A DNA stretch of 64,000 nucleotides from positions 4,960,001 through 5,024,000 of the forward strand of contig OZ176051.1 of NCBI GenBank assembly GCA_964247055.1, in the 5' to 3' direction. The notes beneath the pieces are model-generated. The model made no database searches, was not told the DNA's origin, and saw only the letters and a program-made list of their open reading frames with translations. The DNA is from Paragordius varius. Its lineage: Eukaryota; Nematomorpha. Both the position numbers and the translations under genes were made by a program. Every line of letters starts with the position of its first letter. Within the stretch, counting starts at the first letter, position 1. Shown one piece after another: positions 54,346-64,000 of the stretch.

Positions 54346-57300
54346 AAAGCACATTATAATTATTCACTTTAATTTGGAAATAAGTTATGATTCTGAACAT
54401 AGATACTGTAGAATTTTACATGTATTTTTATTAAATTTTAAAGTTTTACAGGTCTCAAGCATGCTTAAAAATATCATAAAAACGATAACAAAAAATATAA
54501 AAGCAAATATTTTTATCTAATTTTATAATATAACATACAATAAATTTATGGTGACATAAATGTCCCTTTATTATATTAAACTACTAAAAAGCCTGACAAT
54601 TAATGAAAACAGATTATAATGTAGATGTAGTATTTGTACATTTAAAATAAAATTTTGATAACATGAATTGTTTATTGAAGTGTTAATTTTTTCTCAACAT
54701 ATTACTTTTTAAAATTTATAAACTAATTAAAAGTAAAAAAGATTTTACAGTAAAATGATAATTATGAATTTCATCTGTTATTTCCACTTTTAACACTTCA
54801 TTACATATGAAATATTATGTAATGTAATGTGATACAGTAAAAATTAAAATTATAAAGACAAAACATAAAAAGTAAAAACACTAATTTTTTCTGTAAACAA
54901 AATTAAATTTTTTATATGGTTCTTTTTTATTGATACACTTAGGAATAAAGATGAAAATTAGTAATCTATCAAATTGATTGTTACAGGAAATAGAGAAAGC
55001 ATATTAGCAAATGGTAATAACATTTATTTGCTATGTTATAAAATTAATTTTGTATATAATTATGAACTAACTTTTTTATGCTATACGCTGGTGTAAAGCA
55101 TGTATATTACAGTCATGTATCCTTTATTTTATCAAAAATTATTTTCTTTCGTTAAATGGGCTGATAAAGAATGGATAAACAAGAGCTAAAGAAAATAAAT
55201 TTTTGATACAATAAAGGATACATGACTGTAATATGGTCCTTTTAAAAATAATCATATGTATTGCCTTTATAATTTAAATTTTTACTGTATATTAGAGGTT
55301 GAATCTTCAAAAAATATCAAAATTAGTGCTTAAATATTATATATTAAATTTGAATAAAAAAATCATATTTTTAATTTTCTATAGTTTTACAATTTAAATT
55401 TAGTTTTCGAACCCAACAAGATTTTAAATCGTAACCAAAAAATTGTGCAATATAATTTAAAAGTTTTATCAGCCAAATACAAAAAAATAAAGCAATTCGG
55501 TAAGTAAGATAACTAATTTTCAAAAAAAGGCCATAAAATGGACATTTTCAATTTAGCCTATTATCATTGTAGGTATTCAAAGTTTATTTGTCGTGAAAAA
55601 TTAACTCCTTAAGTAGTTAAGTGTTCAACTTCATATCAACTTAAAATAATTATAGATGTTAAATATAAAAGGAGAGCTTAAAATGGGAATGCAATCAATC
55701 GCTTTTAAAATTTGAGCAGTGATTTTAGAAATTAGATTTGGGCGTTATTTTTTAAGATTCCATACCCCCATTCGGGTATATATATTTATATATATATATA
55801 AATATTTAAATTATAAGTTCCCAGCAATTTTCGCAGGTGAAATTTCGTTAATTTAAATTTTTTTACAGTCATTTAGACCTAGGCTAGAGCATATGAGAAA
55901 AGTCCCATATTCCTATATAACATCTTATATCTTATCTATTTGGTTAAAGTAAAAAAACGGTTAAGGTGTATTTTGTCCGTAAATGCATAAGGCATAAGTT
56001 TGGGGTCATAAAACCTATCCTAAATCAGAATTCCCATGGTACTTTTTGTTATAAGTCAAACAAATCAAAAAAATATTATTACTTTTATGAAAGTTGTCCA
56101 CATCGAAACAAAATGGCACATTACTCTATATAACTTTTTAGTAGATGCTAAATGCTTCGTTAAAATATTAAATTAGCTGGCTTGTCACGCCCTAGTATAT
56201 GCTGAGCGATAATTAATAAATTATCCTGATAAAAAGTTGAATAATGGAGAAAAAATAAATAAGAGCGTTTCACTTAAAAGGGTATTAGACCATCTTTTTA
56301 TAGGGTTTGTTATTCACCAATATTATTGTCATTACAAAAAATTCGTCATGTTAAAATGTCTCTTATTTAAGTTATAATTATATTCAACGTTGAAATTTTC
56401 GTTTTCCAAAAAAAACTATCCAACGGTTTTAATATCTAATATTGTCTTTACGCATAATATGGGACTAATACAAGGGCTATAAAAGTGGCCTAACATTTAG
56501 ATGTAAAAGTGTAATGAGACAATAGATATTCAAAAAATGTGTTTACAATATTAATACTTTGAGGCATATTTAACAGAGAATAAAGTTCTGTGTCTAAGAA
56601 GTGATAGACAAAAATCGTTAATTTCATAAGACAAATAAGTCCATCAACGAATTCATATGCACCTACTTTAGTAAAAAATTGCAAAGATTAAAAACGTGAT
56701 TTTGGAAAAGCGGCTAAATAGAGATAATAATTCGAGTGGTTCTCTCACCCTGGGTCAATTTTTAAAAAAATTAAAATCCATCAAGATATTATAGGTTTTT
56801 AACGTTTTCCAGAGCTTCATTAATATTTTCGAAAATAGAGTTTGTCATGACGGTGGCGCTAAATTGGAGATTACCATCAGTCACTATTTAAATTAAACAC
56901 TACACGTTTTTAGAAACTTTCTCCAAATTTAATCACTGGGGACTTATATTTCTTTCCGCTTAGACGGGACGGGGAACTATGGGGCTAAGCCAGTACTCAA
57001 ACCACGGCCCACGAGCCGCATGCGGCCAAGGTACTTTTTAATGTACCTATTTAGAATATAAATATCCTCATATGTGTCGAATAGCTATGAAATATTTGTC
57101 GTTGATATGCGGAGAATATTTCTTGGACAAGAAAAGATTTTTTTGGTTAGCATTAGTGAGCTATTAAATGGCTTAGTCCGCCTCGGCTTATTAACACAGT
57201 GTCTACAATAAAGTATCTTTGCAATATTTATATTCTGAAAGGATTTTTCAGGATTATTATGGTTTTGGTTTAGGACCTTAATAGTAATTTAACAAAGTTC

Positions 57301-58966
57301 AGAAAATGGCAAATATTCCGCATATTTTGCTGAATAAAATTTTTATAGTGAAAGCTTATTGCATCATTCCAAAAATATCACAATAATAAACTACATATAA
57401 AAAGCAAAATAAGATTATAAAAAAAATTTTAGCCTAGAAGGTCCCAAATTTATTTACCTTCTATGGGCTAGTCCTCTTATAATAAACAAGAGCTGGAATT
57501 GCGCGATAAAACTTTTAAATATATGCTTCATACTATTTCGAGTCATGAGGGAAACGGTATAAAAACGCTTTAAGATATTAAAAAAACATGTTCTATATAA
57601 TTGGATGATGATAAACATTCTATCCAATAATTTAAACTTAGTGGTCCGTTTTTTAATTTTAGATTTTTGCAAATAAACACAATTTTATTTAACATATATT
57701 TGAAGACGAACGAATATTTTAATCTAAATTCTGAGGTAATACAAATGTTGTGGACCATCGAATTATAGAGAAAATATAAATTAATGTTGATAAACATTCT
57801 AAAATAAATAGAATTAAAGCTATTTTGAAATTTTAGAGCGCATTTTACCCTTCCTTTCATGGCCCAAAATAATTTGAAGCAGGCTCGAACAAAAATTTGC
57901 TAAAAATTAAATTTTTAAAAAAAGAAATAATTTTTTTATATATTTTTAGCTTATATCAATATATATATAATAAAAATTTTTATAAATTGATCCCATCATT
58001 TTTGCATTTATATTCAGAGGACCAGCCCAATTTATAAGAGCAAAAAAAGTGGGGCTAGCCCACATCTAAATTTATTTGAAATATTGTTTAGCATATTATA
58101 TGTAGTTAATGATATATTTTAGTGATATTTTTGGAATGAAGCCCCTAGCTTTCATCAAAAAAATTTATTAGAAAAATGTGCGCAAATTTTGCCATTTCGA
58201 TTAGGAGCACTCACCACAAAAGTTTAAATATCTTTCTTAAATCACTCGTAAAGGCCAAAACCAAAAGCACCATGATAATCCTGTTTTTCTATCAGAATTT
58301 ATATATTTATGTAGGTTATTTTTTGTGGAAATTAAGTATATAGAGCAGTTACCACAAAAGTGACTTTCTTGATACCAACCGTGAGGCACAAAAAGGAACA
58401 TAAGAATGTTACATTCTCTATTATATTTTATTAAAATATTTCTTGAGCCCAGATTTTCATACTTTCATTTAATGCTGCTTTAAATTTAAATTTTTAAAAG
58501 TAGTCATGAAAATTTGTATTAGTCAACACGATGTTGAAGGACAAATTAATAAAATTAAATTTTTAGGTAAGTAATATAATTAATATATCAAGATATCCAC
58601 CTATTAATATGTTCTGATAAAATCTATCAAATTGTTCAAGAAAATTCTCGTTTTTCATCCTGGTTTTTTAACAAAACCGTCATCCCAGGTTTGCTAGATT
58701 TAATAAACAGATGGAAGTTTATACACAATATGCTCTGTAAATCCACAATATATTCTTATATCATGCCTGTTAAAGGAACAAAAAGCAGTATATTAATTTT
58801 GAAAATCTAGATGAACAAATTGGATTGGTTAAATACCCTAGAAATATACGTTGGTATTAAGATGGATAACTTTATCAACAAAGATGACTTTCTAGAATTT
58901 TGCAAATTTAAATTCCAAAAATATATTCCGGATCCACAAAAAATTTACATTTTCTTGTTAGCTAAA
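54346..58966 (+). CDS. Candidate unknown gene with ultra-short introns (internal exons only)
   Basis: Exon-like blocks that chain in phase: 54346-54451, 55385-55499, 58501-58566, 58593-58768, 58811-58966. Protein strings: HFNLEISYDSEHRYCRILHV, FYNLNLVFEPNKILNRNQKI, CISQHDVEGQINKIKFL, IVQENSRFSSWFFNKT, GLLDLINRWKFIHNM, and DWLNTLEIYVGIKMDNF followed by a Cys/Lys-rich stretch ending IFLLAK. The last three are separated by introns of only 26 nt (58567-58592) and 42 nt (58769-58810). Neither a start exon nor a sure final exon is found. A piece at 60770-60914 could be the 3' end but needs phase 1, which the 58966 donor does not give. I recognise no family. A decayed gene copy is possible. Confidence 0.4.
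55107..55231. mobile_element. 125-bp Tc1-like MITE
   Basis: Perfect inverted ends TTACAGTCATGTATCCTTTA flanked by TA on both sides, with AAAAATTATTTTCTTT mirrored further in. The ACAGTCATG start is typical of Tc1-type terminal repeats. It lies in the 0.9-kb gap between two candidate exons. Confidence 0.75.
56487..56660 (-). CDS. Possible terminal exon of an unknown - strand gene
   Basis: After AAGTAG (- strand acceptor-like) it reads AYEFVDGLICLMKLTIFVYH, then FLDTELYSLLNMPQ, and ends YTFTSKC with a stop. It looks more protein-like than its surroundings, but no partner exon was found on this strand. Confidence 0.25.
56994..57040 (+). mobile_element. hAT terminal fragment
   Basis: GC-rich start CAGTACTCAAACCACGGCCC, continuing GAGCCGCATGCGGCC, the classic end of a hAT family. 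It is related to the mini-element at 14090-14196. The other end was not found. Confidence 0.5.
57200..58335. mobile_element. Family A foldback element, near-complete
   Basis: The left arm (about 57200-57700) and right arm (about 57850-58335) are imperfect reverse complements around a short middle. Diagnostic strings are AAATGGCAAATATTCCGCA and, mirrored, GTGCGCAAATTTTGCCATTT. No coding capacity. Confidence 0.6.
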
Positions 58967-60769
58967 GTAAAGTTTAAGCTAAATTCAACATTTATTTTAA
59001 TAACCATTTTGAAATAAAATAATTATATAATATTAATTATTAATTGAATTCAAACCGGGATTACCCGTAAAAAATTATTTCTTTTGTTTAATTATTTAAC
59101 AACTAAAGATATCATTATCTTACTAACCTTTCAGGATGCAGTAGCCCCCTTTTTTTCTTATAATAATGATTGTAATAGAAACATCTATAGTTTATGTCAG
59201 GGCTTCCTAAACTTTTATAGCTCCCGACCCCATTTATGATTGCGAGTTTCTTAACGACCCCAACAAATATAAAAGAAAAATTATAGTTTCTTTGAAATAA
59301 CACTTAGAAATTTTGTTGATAATATCTATCAAGATTATTTCGGTTTTAAGAGATTGACAAAAATTAATTTACATTTTTTATAAATTTTTATAAATCTGAT
59401 TCATAAATTTAGATACTAGCTGGCCCTGTCACGCTTTGCTGTTACGTAGTCTCACCGATAATTATTCTCAATAATTCGCAAAATATAGAGTTAATGAAGA
59501 TAAAAATAATATAAAACATATTTAATAAAAAGAATGTCTTTAAATATTCTTTTACTGTTTGCATAGGCTCAATATTGTTAACTCGAAATTGACCATATTT
59601 AAACTGTTTCTTGTAAAAGTTCACATTCAAATATCATTGGTTTTATTTTAAGATTTTGTTTTACGAAATCATGGCTAAAAATTCTATTTTGAAATTGTGT
59701 TCACACAGATGAATTCAAGGGATATGAGAAGTATATCATTTGTGGTCTTTTTAAAAGAAAGAATGATATTATACTTCCCCAGAAATGTTTTTAACTGAAC
59801 TCGTATGGCTTCTTAAGTTTTTTATAATCAGCTCCAAAACGCCATTTTTGTATGGCGTCTCAGTTTTAAACTAGACCCCTACCCATAGACCTATATGGGA
59901 AAAGCGCTGAGTTAAATTCTTTGCGACCACATTGATATGTGGCTGCTAAGATATATTGGATTTAATTTTGCCGACTTTGGTAAATTAAATGATTATCTGC
60001 ACTTTTCAGCCGTTTATCTTGCATTATATATTAAAATTTATGTCTCTTTTTTTCTCCAATCACAAAATTTGCACGGATTGCCCTTTTTTAGGAGTCGAAC
60101 CGTATGTAAACTTATTGATTCATGCCAATGTTGATTTCTATATAATAATCTAAGTTGGTGTCTTTAGGCATCGCAAAATTGTGAGTTAAGTCTCCTATCA
60201 TTTTTGTACCCTTTTAACACCATTCCTTACATGCTAAAGAGATATCCCACGCCGTTAAATATTCTACTTCATTATGTCTGTCTTCCCGCCTAATCACTCA
60301 ATCATTAATGCCGTTTTTGCACTAAAACGGCTACAAGAAAAAAATTTATTTTAAAAAACTCATTCCTTCTCAATTTCGAAATGCATTTACTAAGTCTCAC
60401 AAAATATTATTTATGATAGAAAAATATAATTTTTGTAAAATAATTAGTAAGAACCAGCGCATTTTTCTGAATATATTTCCTATTTATTTAATGTTTAATT
60501 TATGTACAAATTATAACACAAAGTGCGTTCAAGTATCTTGTATAGAAATCAAATTTTCGAATACCTTGTAACATCTACTTCATATATTAACGATTCGAAT
60601 AGTATAATTGTTAATGCAAAAAAAATCGCATTATTATTATTATTATTTTATTAGATACAAGAAATAATGGATCATTTAGCCATAAAACATTCCAAACTTT
60701 CTGGTACCTATAATTATATATATATTTTATAAGATTTATTAATATATTTTTTTTAATTTTTTTATCTAG
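58967..60769. other. AT-rich stretch between candidate exons
   Basis: Apart from the hAT end at 59195 I see no gene. Confidence 0.3.
59195..59285 (+). mobile_element. hAT-like terminal fragment
   Basis: CAGGGCTTCCTAAACTTTTA, then CTCCCGACCCC and ACGACCCCAAC, as in the ends of CAG-starting hAT elements. Only one end is seen. Confidence 0.4.
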
Positions 60770-60914
60770 AACAAAAATTATTTGATATATCATTCTCTTT
60801 CATATCGCCCTATTTGTCTCAATCACCAGACTTTGTTCAACAAATTAAAACAGAATTATATATGATGAAACCCAAAATTAAAAATGGTCAGATACATGAT
60901 ACAATAAATTGAAG
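60770..60914 (+). CDS. Possible final exon
   Basis: After a T-rich tract and CTAG at 60769. In phase 1 it reads QKLFDISFSFISPYLSQSPD, then FVQQIKTELYMMKP, ending HDTIN and TGA. In phase 0 it is also open for 31 codons. It may end the candidate gene at 54346-58966. No family recognised. Confidence 0.25.
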
Positions 60915-61390
60915 TATGAAAAGAATAATGGATATATATTAAATTTAATTTTCGTAATTAATTTATAAATGGAAATTTTTACATAATTATTTAAATTGGA
61001 ATACATATGTAGTCAACGAAAGTAGGGATAACTCTATTTTACCAATATAATATATTTAGCCAATTTTGTAATAAACGCATCGGTTTTTATTGGCAAATTT
61101 TAAATCTCATGTCATATATATACCTTTTTAAATAAATGAGTGTACTACTGTAACTCTAGGTATAAATTGATAGATAAAAATTTAATTTACCAAGTATTTT
61201 AAGACATAATATAAAAATTAGGATGCAGTTTCCGTTCGTCATTTTTTCTACGGTCTGAATATGCTTCGCTTTCGTCTCACAAATTGTTCGCCTAATATTA
61301 TAACTTATACCAAGTAATGTTTAGGACCATAAATGATTATATTTGATGTCATGGGTGTTGGGAACATTTTAATAATTTTTACATTTAATG

Positions 61391-62885
61391 ACACTGCCTT
61401 TAAAATTGGGGGTTATAAAAAATATCCTGATGAAATTTATATATTATAGGAAAATATATCAGGATTACCATTGTGCTTTTGGTTTTGGCCCTTACGAGTC
61501 AAATAACAAAGTTATCACTTTTGGAGTAACTGCTGCATATGGCAGAATTTACGCACTTTTTATTAAGCAAATGTTTTTGATGAAAGTTAAATCCTTCATT
61601 CCGAAAAATATCACAAAAATATTTTATATACTACATATAAAAAGCAAAACAATATTTTTAAAAAATTTTAATTTTTAGGTGTGGGCATCGTACCCTATTT
61701 TTCTCTTCTAAAATGAGCGGGGTATTTTAAAAAGGCAAAATTGCCGAGGTTGCGCGAAAAATTCTAAAATGTTAAATTTTGGTATCAACCAAAAATATTT
61801 ATGATTACTTTTTTCAAAAATTTAATTTTTATATTCTTTTCAAGCCTACTATATTGAGATAGATGCAAACGGTATGAAATCAATATTTTAAAAACATTTT
61901 TTCTATATAATTCGTTGATGCAGAACATCTCTTTCGCTTTAACGTTTTAATTAGTGGTTCGTTTTTTTAAATTCGATTTTTGTAAATAAACCCAATTTAT
62001 CAAAAGAAACGAATATTTTAATCCGGACAAGGTTTTAACAAGATTGATCTGTAAGACGCCTACCTCTCAGGCCGAGCTAAAGAGTCGCTACACCCCCTCT
62101 ACGATTTCGATGCAAAGAGGATGTTTCCGTTTCAAAAGAATACGGTTCAGATTCCCCACAGCGCCGATAATATTTCAGTGCCCTGGCGGTTGGGTTTTTC
62201 GGATTTGCAATTGCGGCAGGCGGGACATTTGCTTAGCCCATGAATACTCGCATAACCCTTGCGCGAATGTGTCCGAGGTTTTGATTATTGTAATCAATTA
62301 AAATTAATACCATTGTTATAATTGGTATTATCATATATTTTCTTCTCTTCAAATTAACATCTAGTAGCCAAGCGAATCCGAACTAATTTAACAACTAATC
62401 TAACATAACAGTGGGACTCCCACCGAGTTCCAAACTCGGATGGTGGATAAAGAGAAAGTGCAACAACCATGACAATGTCAATTGCCAATATCACCAGCAT
62501 GTCCATCAAAAAATATATGATAATACCAATTATAAAATGGTAATAATTTTAATCGATTACAACAATCAAAACTCGGACACATTCGCGCAAGAGTTATGCG
62601 AGCATTCATAAGCCAAGCAAATGTCCCGCCTGCCGCAATTGCAAATGCGAAAAACCCAGCCAGCGCAGTCAAATTATATAGATATGTTTTAATAGTAATT
62701 AAGCGTTTTTATACCGTATCATCATGCCTCCAAATAGTATGAAGTATGCAACAAAATTTTTCTAAAAATTTATTTTTTGAAAAAGTCTCGATTTATCCCA
62801 TATTTAAAATTTTTATCGTACAAGCTCGGCATTTTTGCGTCTAAGTGATCTAGCCCATTTTAGAAAAGCAAAACATTCAAGTTTC
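61391..62885. mobile_element. Family A foldback element interrupted by a palindromic insertion
   Basis: The left arm starts CACTGCCTTTAAAATTGGGG at 61391 and runs to about 61990. A right-arm fragment continues at about 62690-62885 (CCGTATCATCATGCCTCCAA and onward) and is cut off there. Between them lies unrelated GC-richer DNA with its own inverted repeat. Confidence 0.55.
62030..62690. repeat. GC-richer palindromic insertion
   Basis: Arms at about 62180-62343 and 62509-62668 are near-identical reverse complements sharing TTGCAATTGCGGCAGGCGGG and ACATTTGCTT. A loop of about 165 nt lies between. Outside the arms, 62040-62180 is also less AT-rich than the region. No known gene; the short open frames on both strands are arm artefacts. 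Confidence 0.6.
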
Positions 62886-63370
62886 ATCTGGGAATCGGTA
62901 ATGGGGACGTGAATGAACGTGCAATTGGGAAAAGCTTGCTGATCCTGAGGTTAGATTTAGGTCGATGGTCACAGGCTATCTCATACCTTGACCGCTATCG
63001 TAACACACTACTGGTTGAGAAGATTGGCTTAAATAACTCTTTCGATTTTTGTTTGATGGGCAAGCTCAAACTTGGGAGATTGATTGTGGATTAACACTTA
63101 TTGGGGTGTTTTTCCTACAATTTGGTAACTCGTGGGAGAACAAGCTTGATTATGCGTTTCACTTTCATTATCTTTGTGATGACTTTTTTGTGTAATTGAC
63201 TGTTGTTTGTGAATAAGAAAACATTTTCTCTAAAAATCAACTTTGTTATTTAAAGACTTGTTTTTTCAATTATGTGTTAGCGGGTTGTTCTCAACTCTCT
63301 GATGAGCGGACAGTTCCTCTTTTGGGAAAAGATAGTATATATTCAAATGTGTAAAGGAGGTTTGTATTAA
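62886..63370. other. Unidentified less AT-rich segment
   Basis: Sits between two broken family A copies. Contains GGGGACGTGAATGAACGTGC and GAGCGGACAGTTCC. No convincing open frame or homology recognised. Confidence 0.35.
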
Positions 63371-63374
63371 AAAT

Positions 63375-63765
63375 AACGTTATATATATTCTGATAGCAAA
63401 ATACATCAGGATAATCATGGTGCTTTTGGTTTTGTCCCTACGAGTGATATAAGAAGGTTATTTAAACTTTTGTGGTAAAAATCCTATCAGAAAATGGTAA
63501 AATTTGGGCACATTTTTTAAAATAATTTTTTTTGGTGAAAGCTAATAGGGGCTTCAATTTGAAAAATATTACTAAAAAATATTATAACCACATATAAAAA
63601 GCAAAACAATATTTTGAAATAATTTTAATTCTTAGATGTGGGCTCCGAAGTCCCAAAGTTTTTGCTCTTTTAAATGAACTAGATTTCCAAAATAAACGCA
63701 AAAATGCCGGGATCGCGCGAATAAAATTTTATTTTATAAAAAGTTGAAAAAAATATTTTTTAAAG
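63375..63765 (+). mobile_element. Family A foldback left-arm fragment
   Basis: Carries ATCATGGTGCTTTTGGTTTT, ACTTTTGTGGTAAA, AATGGTAAAATTTGGGCACA and ATGCCGGGATCGCGCG in family order, then breaks off. Confidence 0.6.
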
Positions 63766-64000
63766 TTTATAAGGTTAAAACCTGCAAATTTTCATTCTGA
63801 TTCCATAAATTTAATAAAATGTAATTTAAATCTGTATAACCGGCCTTTTTACCAAAATTTCATGGTTGATAAAGACCTATTTAAGCTCTAAACTATATTT
63901 CAAATTTGAAATGAAGGATCTGAGGTTGTGATTGAATGGGCAAGGAATCAATCGCATAAGATTTAATTTTTATCTATTTATAAATAAATCAAGGTTAAAT

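Noticed and set aside
59937-60134. 65-codon open frame starting MWLLRYIGFN
   Set aside because: No acceptor or donor logic and no neighbour in phase; composition fits chance in AT-rich DNA.
62044-62672. Open frames on both strands in the GC-richer palindrome
   Set aside because: They mirror each other because of the inverted arms and match no protein family I know.

Overview
The window is strongly AT-rich nuclear DNA of an invertebrate animal. I infer this from spliceosomal GT-AG introns, a CHD7/8/9 (Kismet) chromatin remodeller, a CDF/ZnT zinc transporter, secreted proteins, a eukaryotic tRNA-Arg and many mariner/hAT/foldback DNA transposons. I cannot name the species. I recognised no retroviral or LTR element.

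Layout. (1) 1-19357, + strand: the 3' part of a CHD7/8/9-type gene in 34 exons that join in one intact frame (about 3361 codons). It begins inside the DEAH box of the ATPase and ends in a very long Pro/Asn/Ser/Met-rich tail. Every splice junction was placed by hand from GT/AG, phase and remembered similarity to human CHD7. (2) 19358-23367: spacer with a TTAA-flanked MITE and a mariner relic. (3) 23368-28360, - strand: a ten-exon SLC30 zinc transporter (569 aa) with an unusually long cytoplasmic His/Asn-rich loop. (4) 28700-32060: long-inverted-repeat and MITE elements. (5) 32061-35383: a hAT DNA transposon with 8-bp target duplications, built as two diverged copies head to head. (6) 35608-35680: tRNA-Arg(TCG). 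(7) 36112-38291, - strand: a seven-exon gene for an unrecognised secreted, N-glycosylation-rich protein (394 aa). (8) 39490-42950: nested TTAA-flanked MITEs. (9) 43027-45899, + strand: an unrecognised AT-hook protein (398 aa) that needs a 24-nt intron. A long direct repeat lies in its last intron and again just downstream. (10) 48003-49489: a hAT-like non-autonomous element holding a foldback repeat. (11) 50636-52350, + strand: a second unrecognised secreted protein (204 aa). (12) 53500-60914: isolated exon-like pieces, among them a candidate + strand gene with 26-nt and 42-nt introns, mixed with transposon fragments. (13) 61390-63770: more foldback repeat copies broken up by other elements.

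The genes do not form a pathway that I can see. The neighbours look unrelated (chromatin remodelling, zinc transport, two secreted proteins, an AT-hook protein), which is normal for an animal chromosome. The most unusual signals are the ultra-short introns, a tandem array of decoy 5' splice sites behind one CHD exon, the apparent loss of the BRK domains in the CHD protein, and the layered nesting of palindromic elements.
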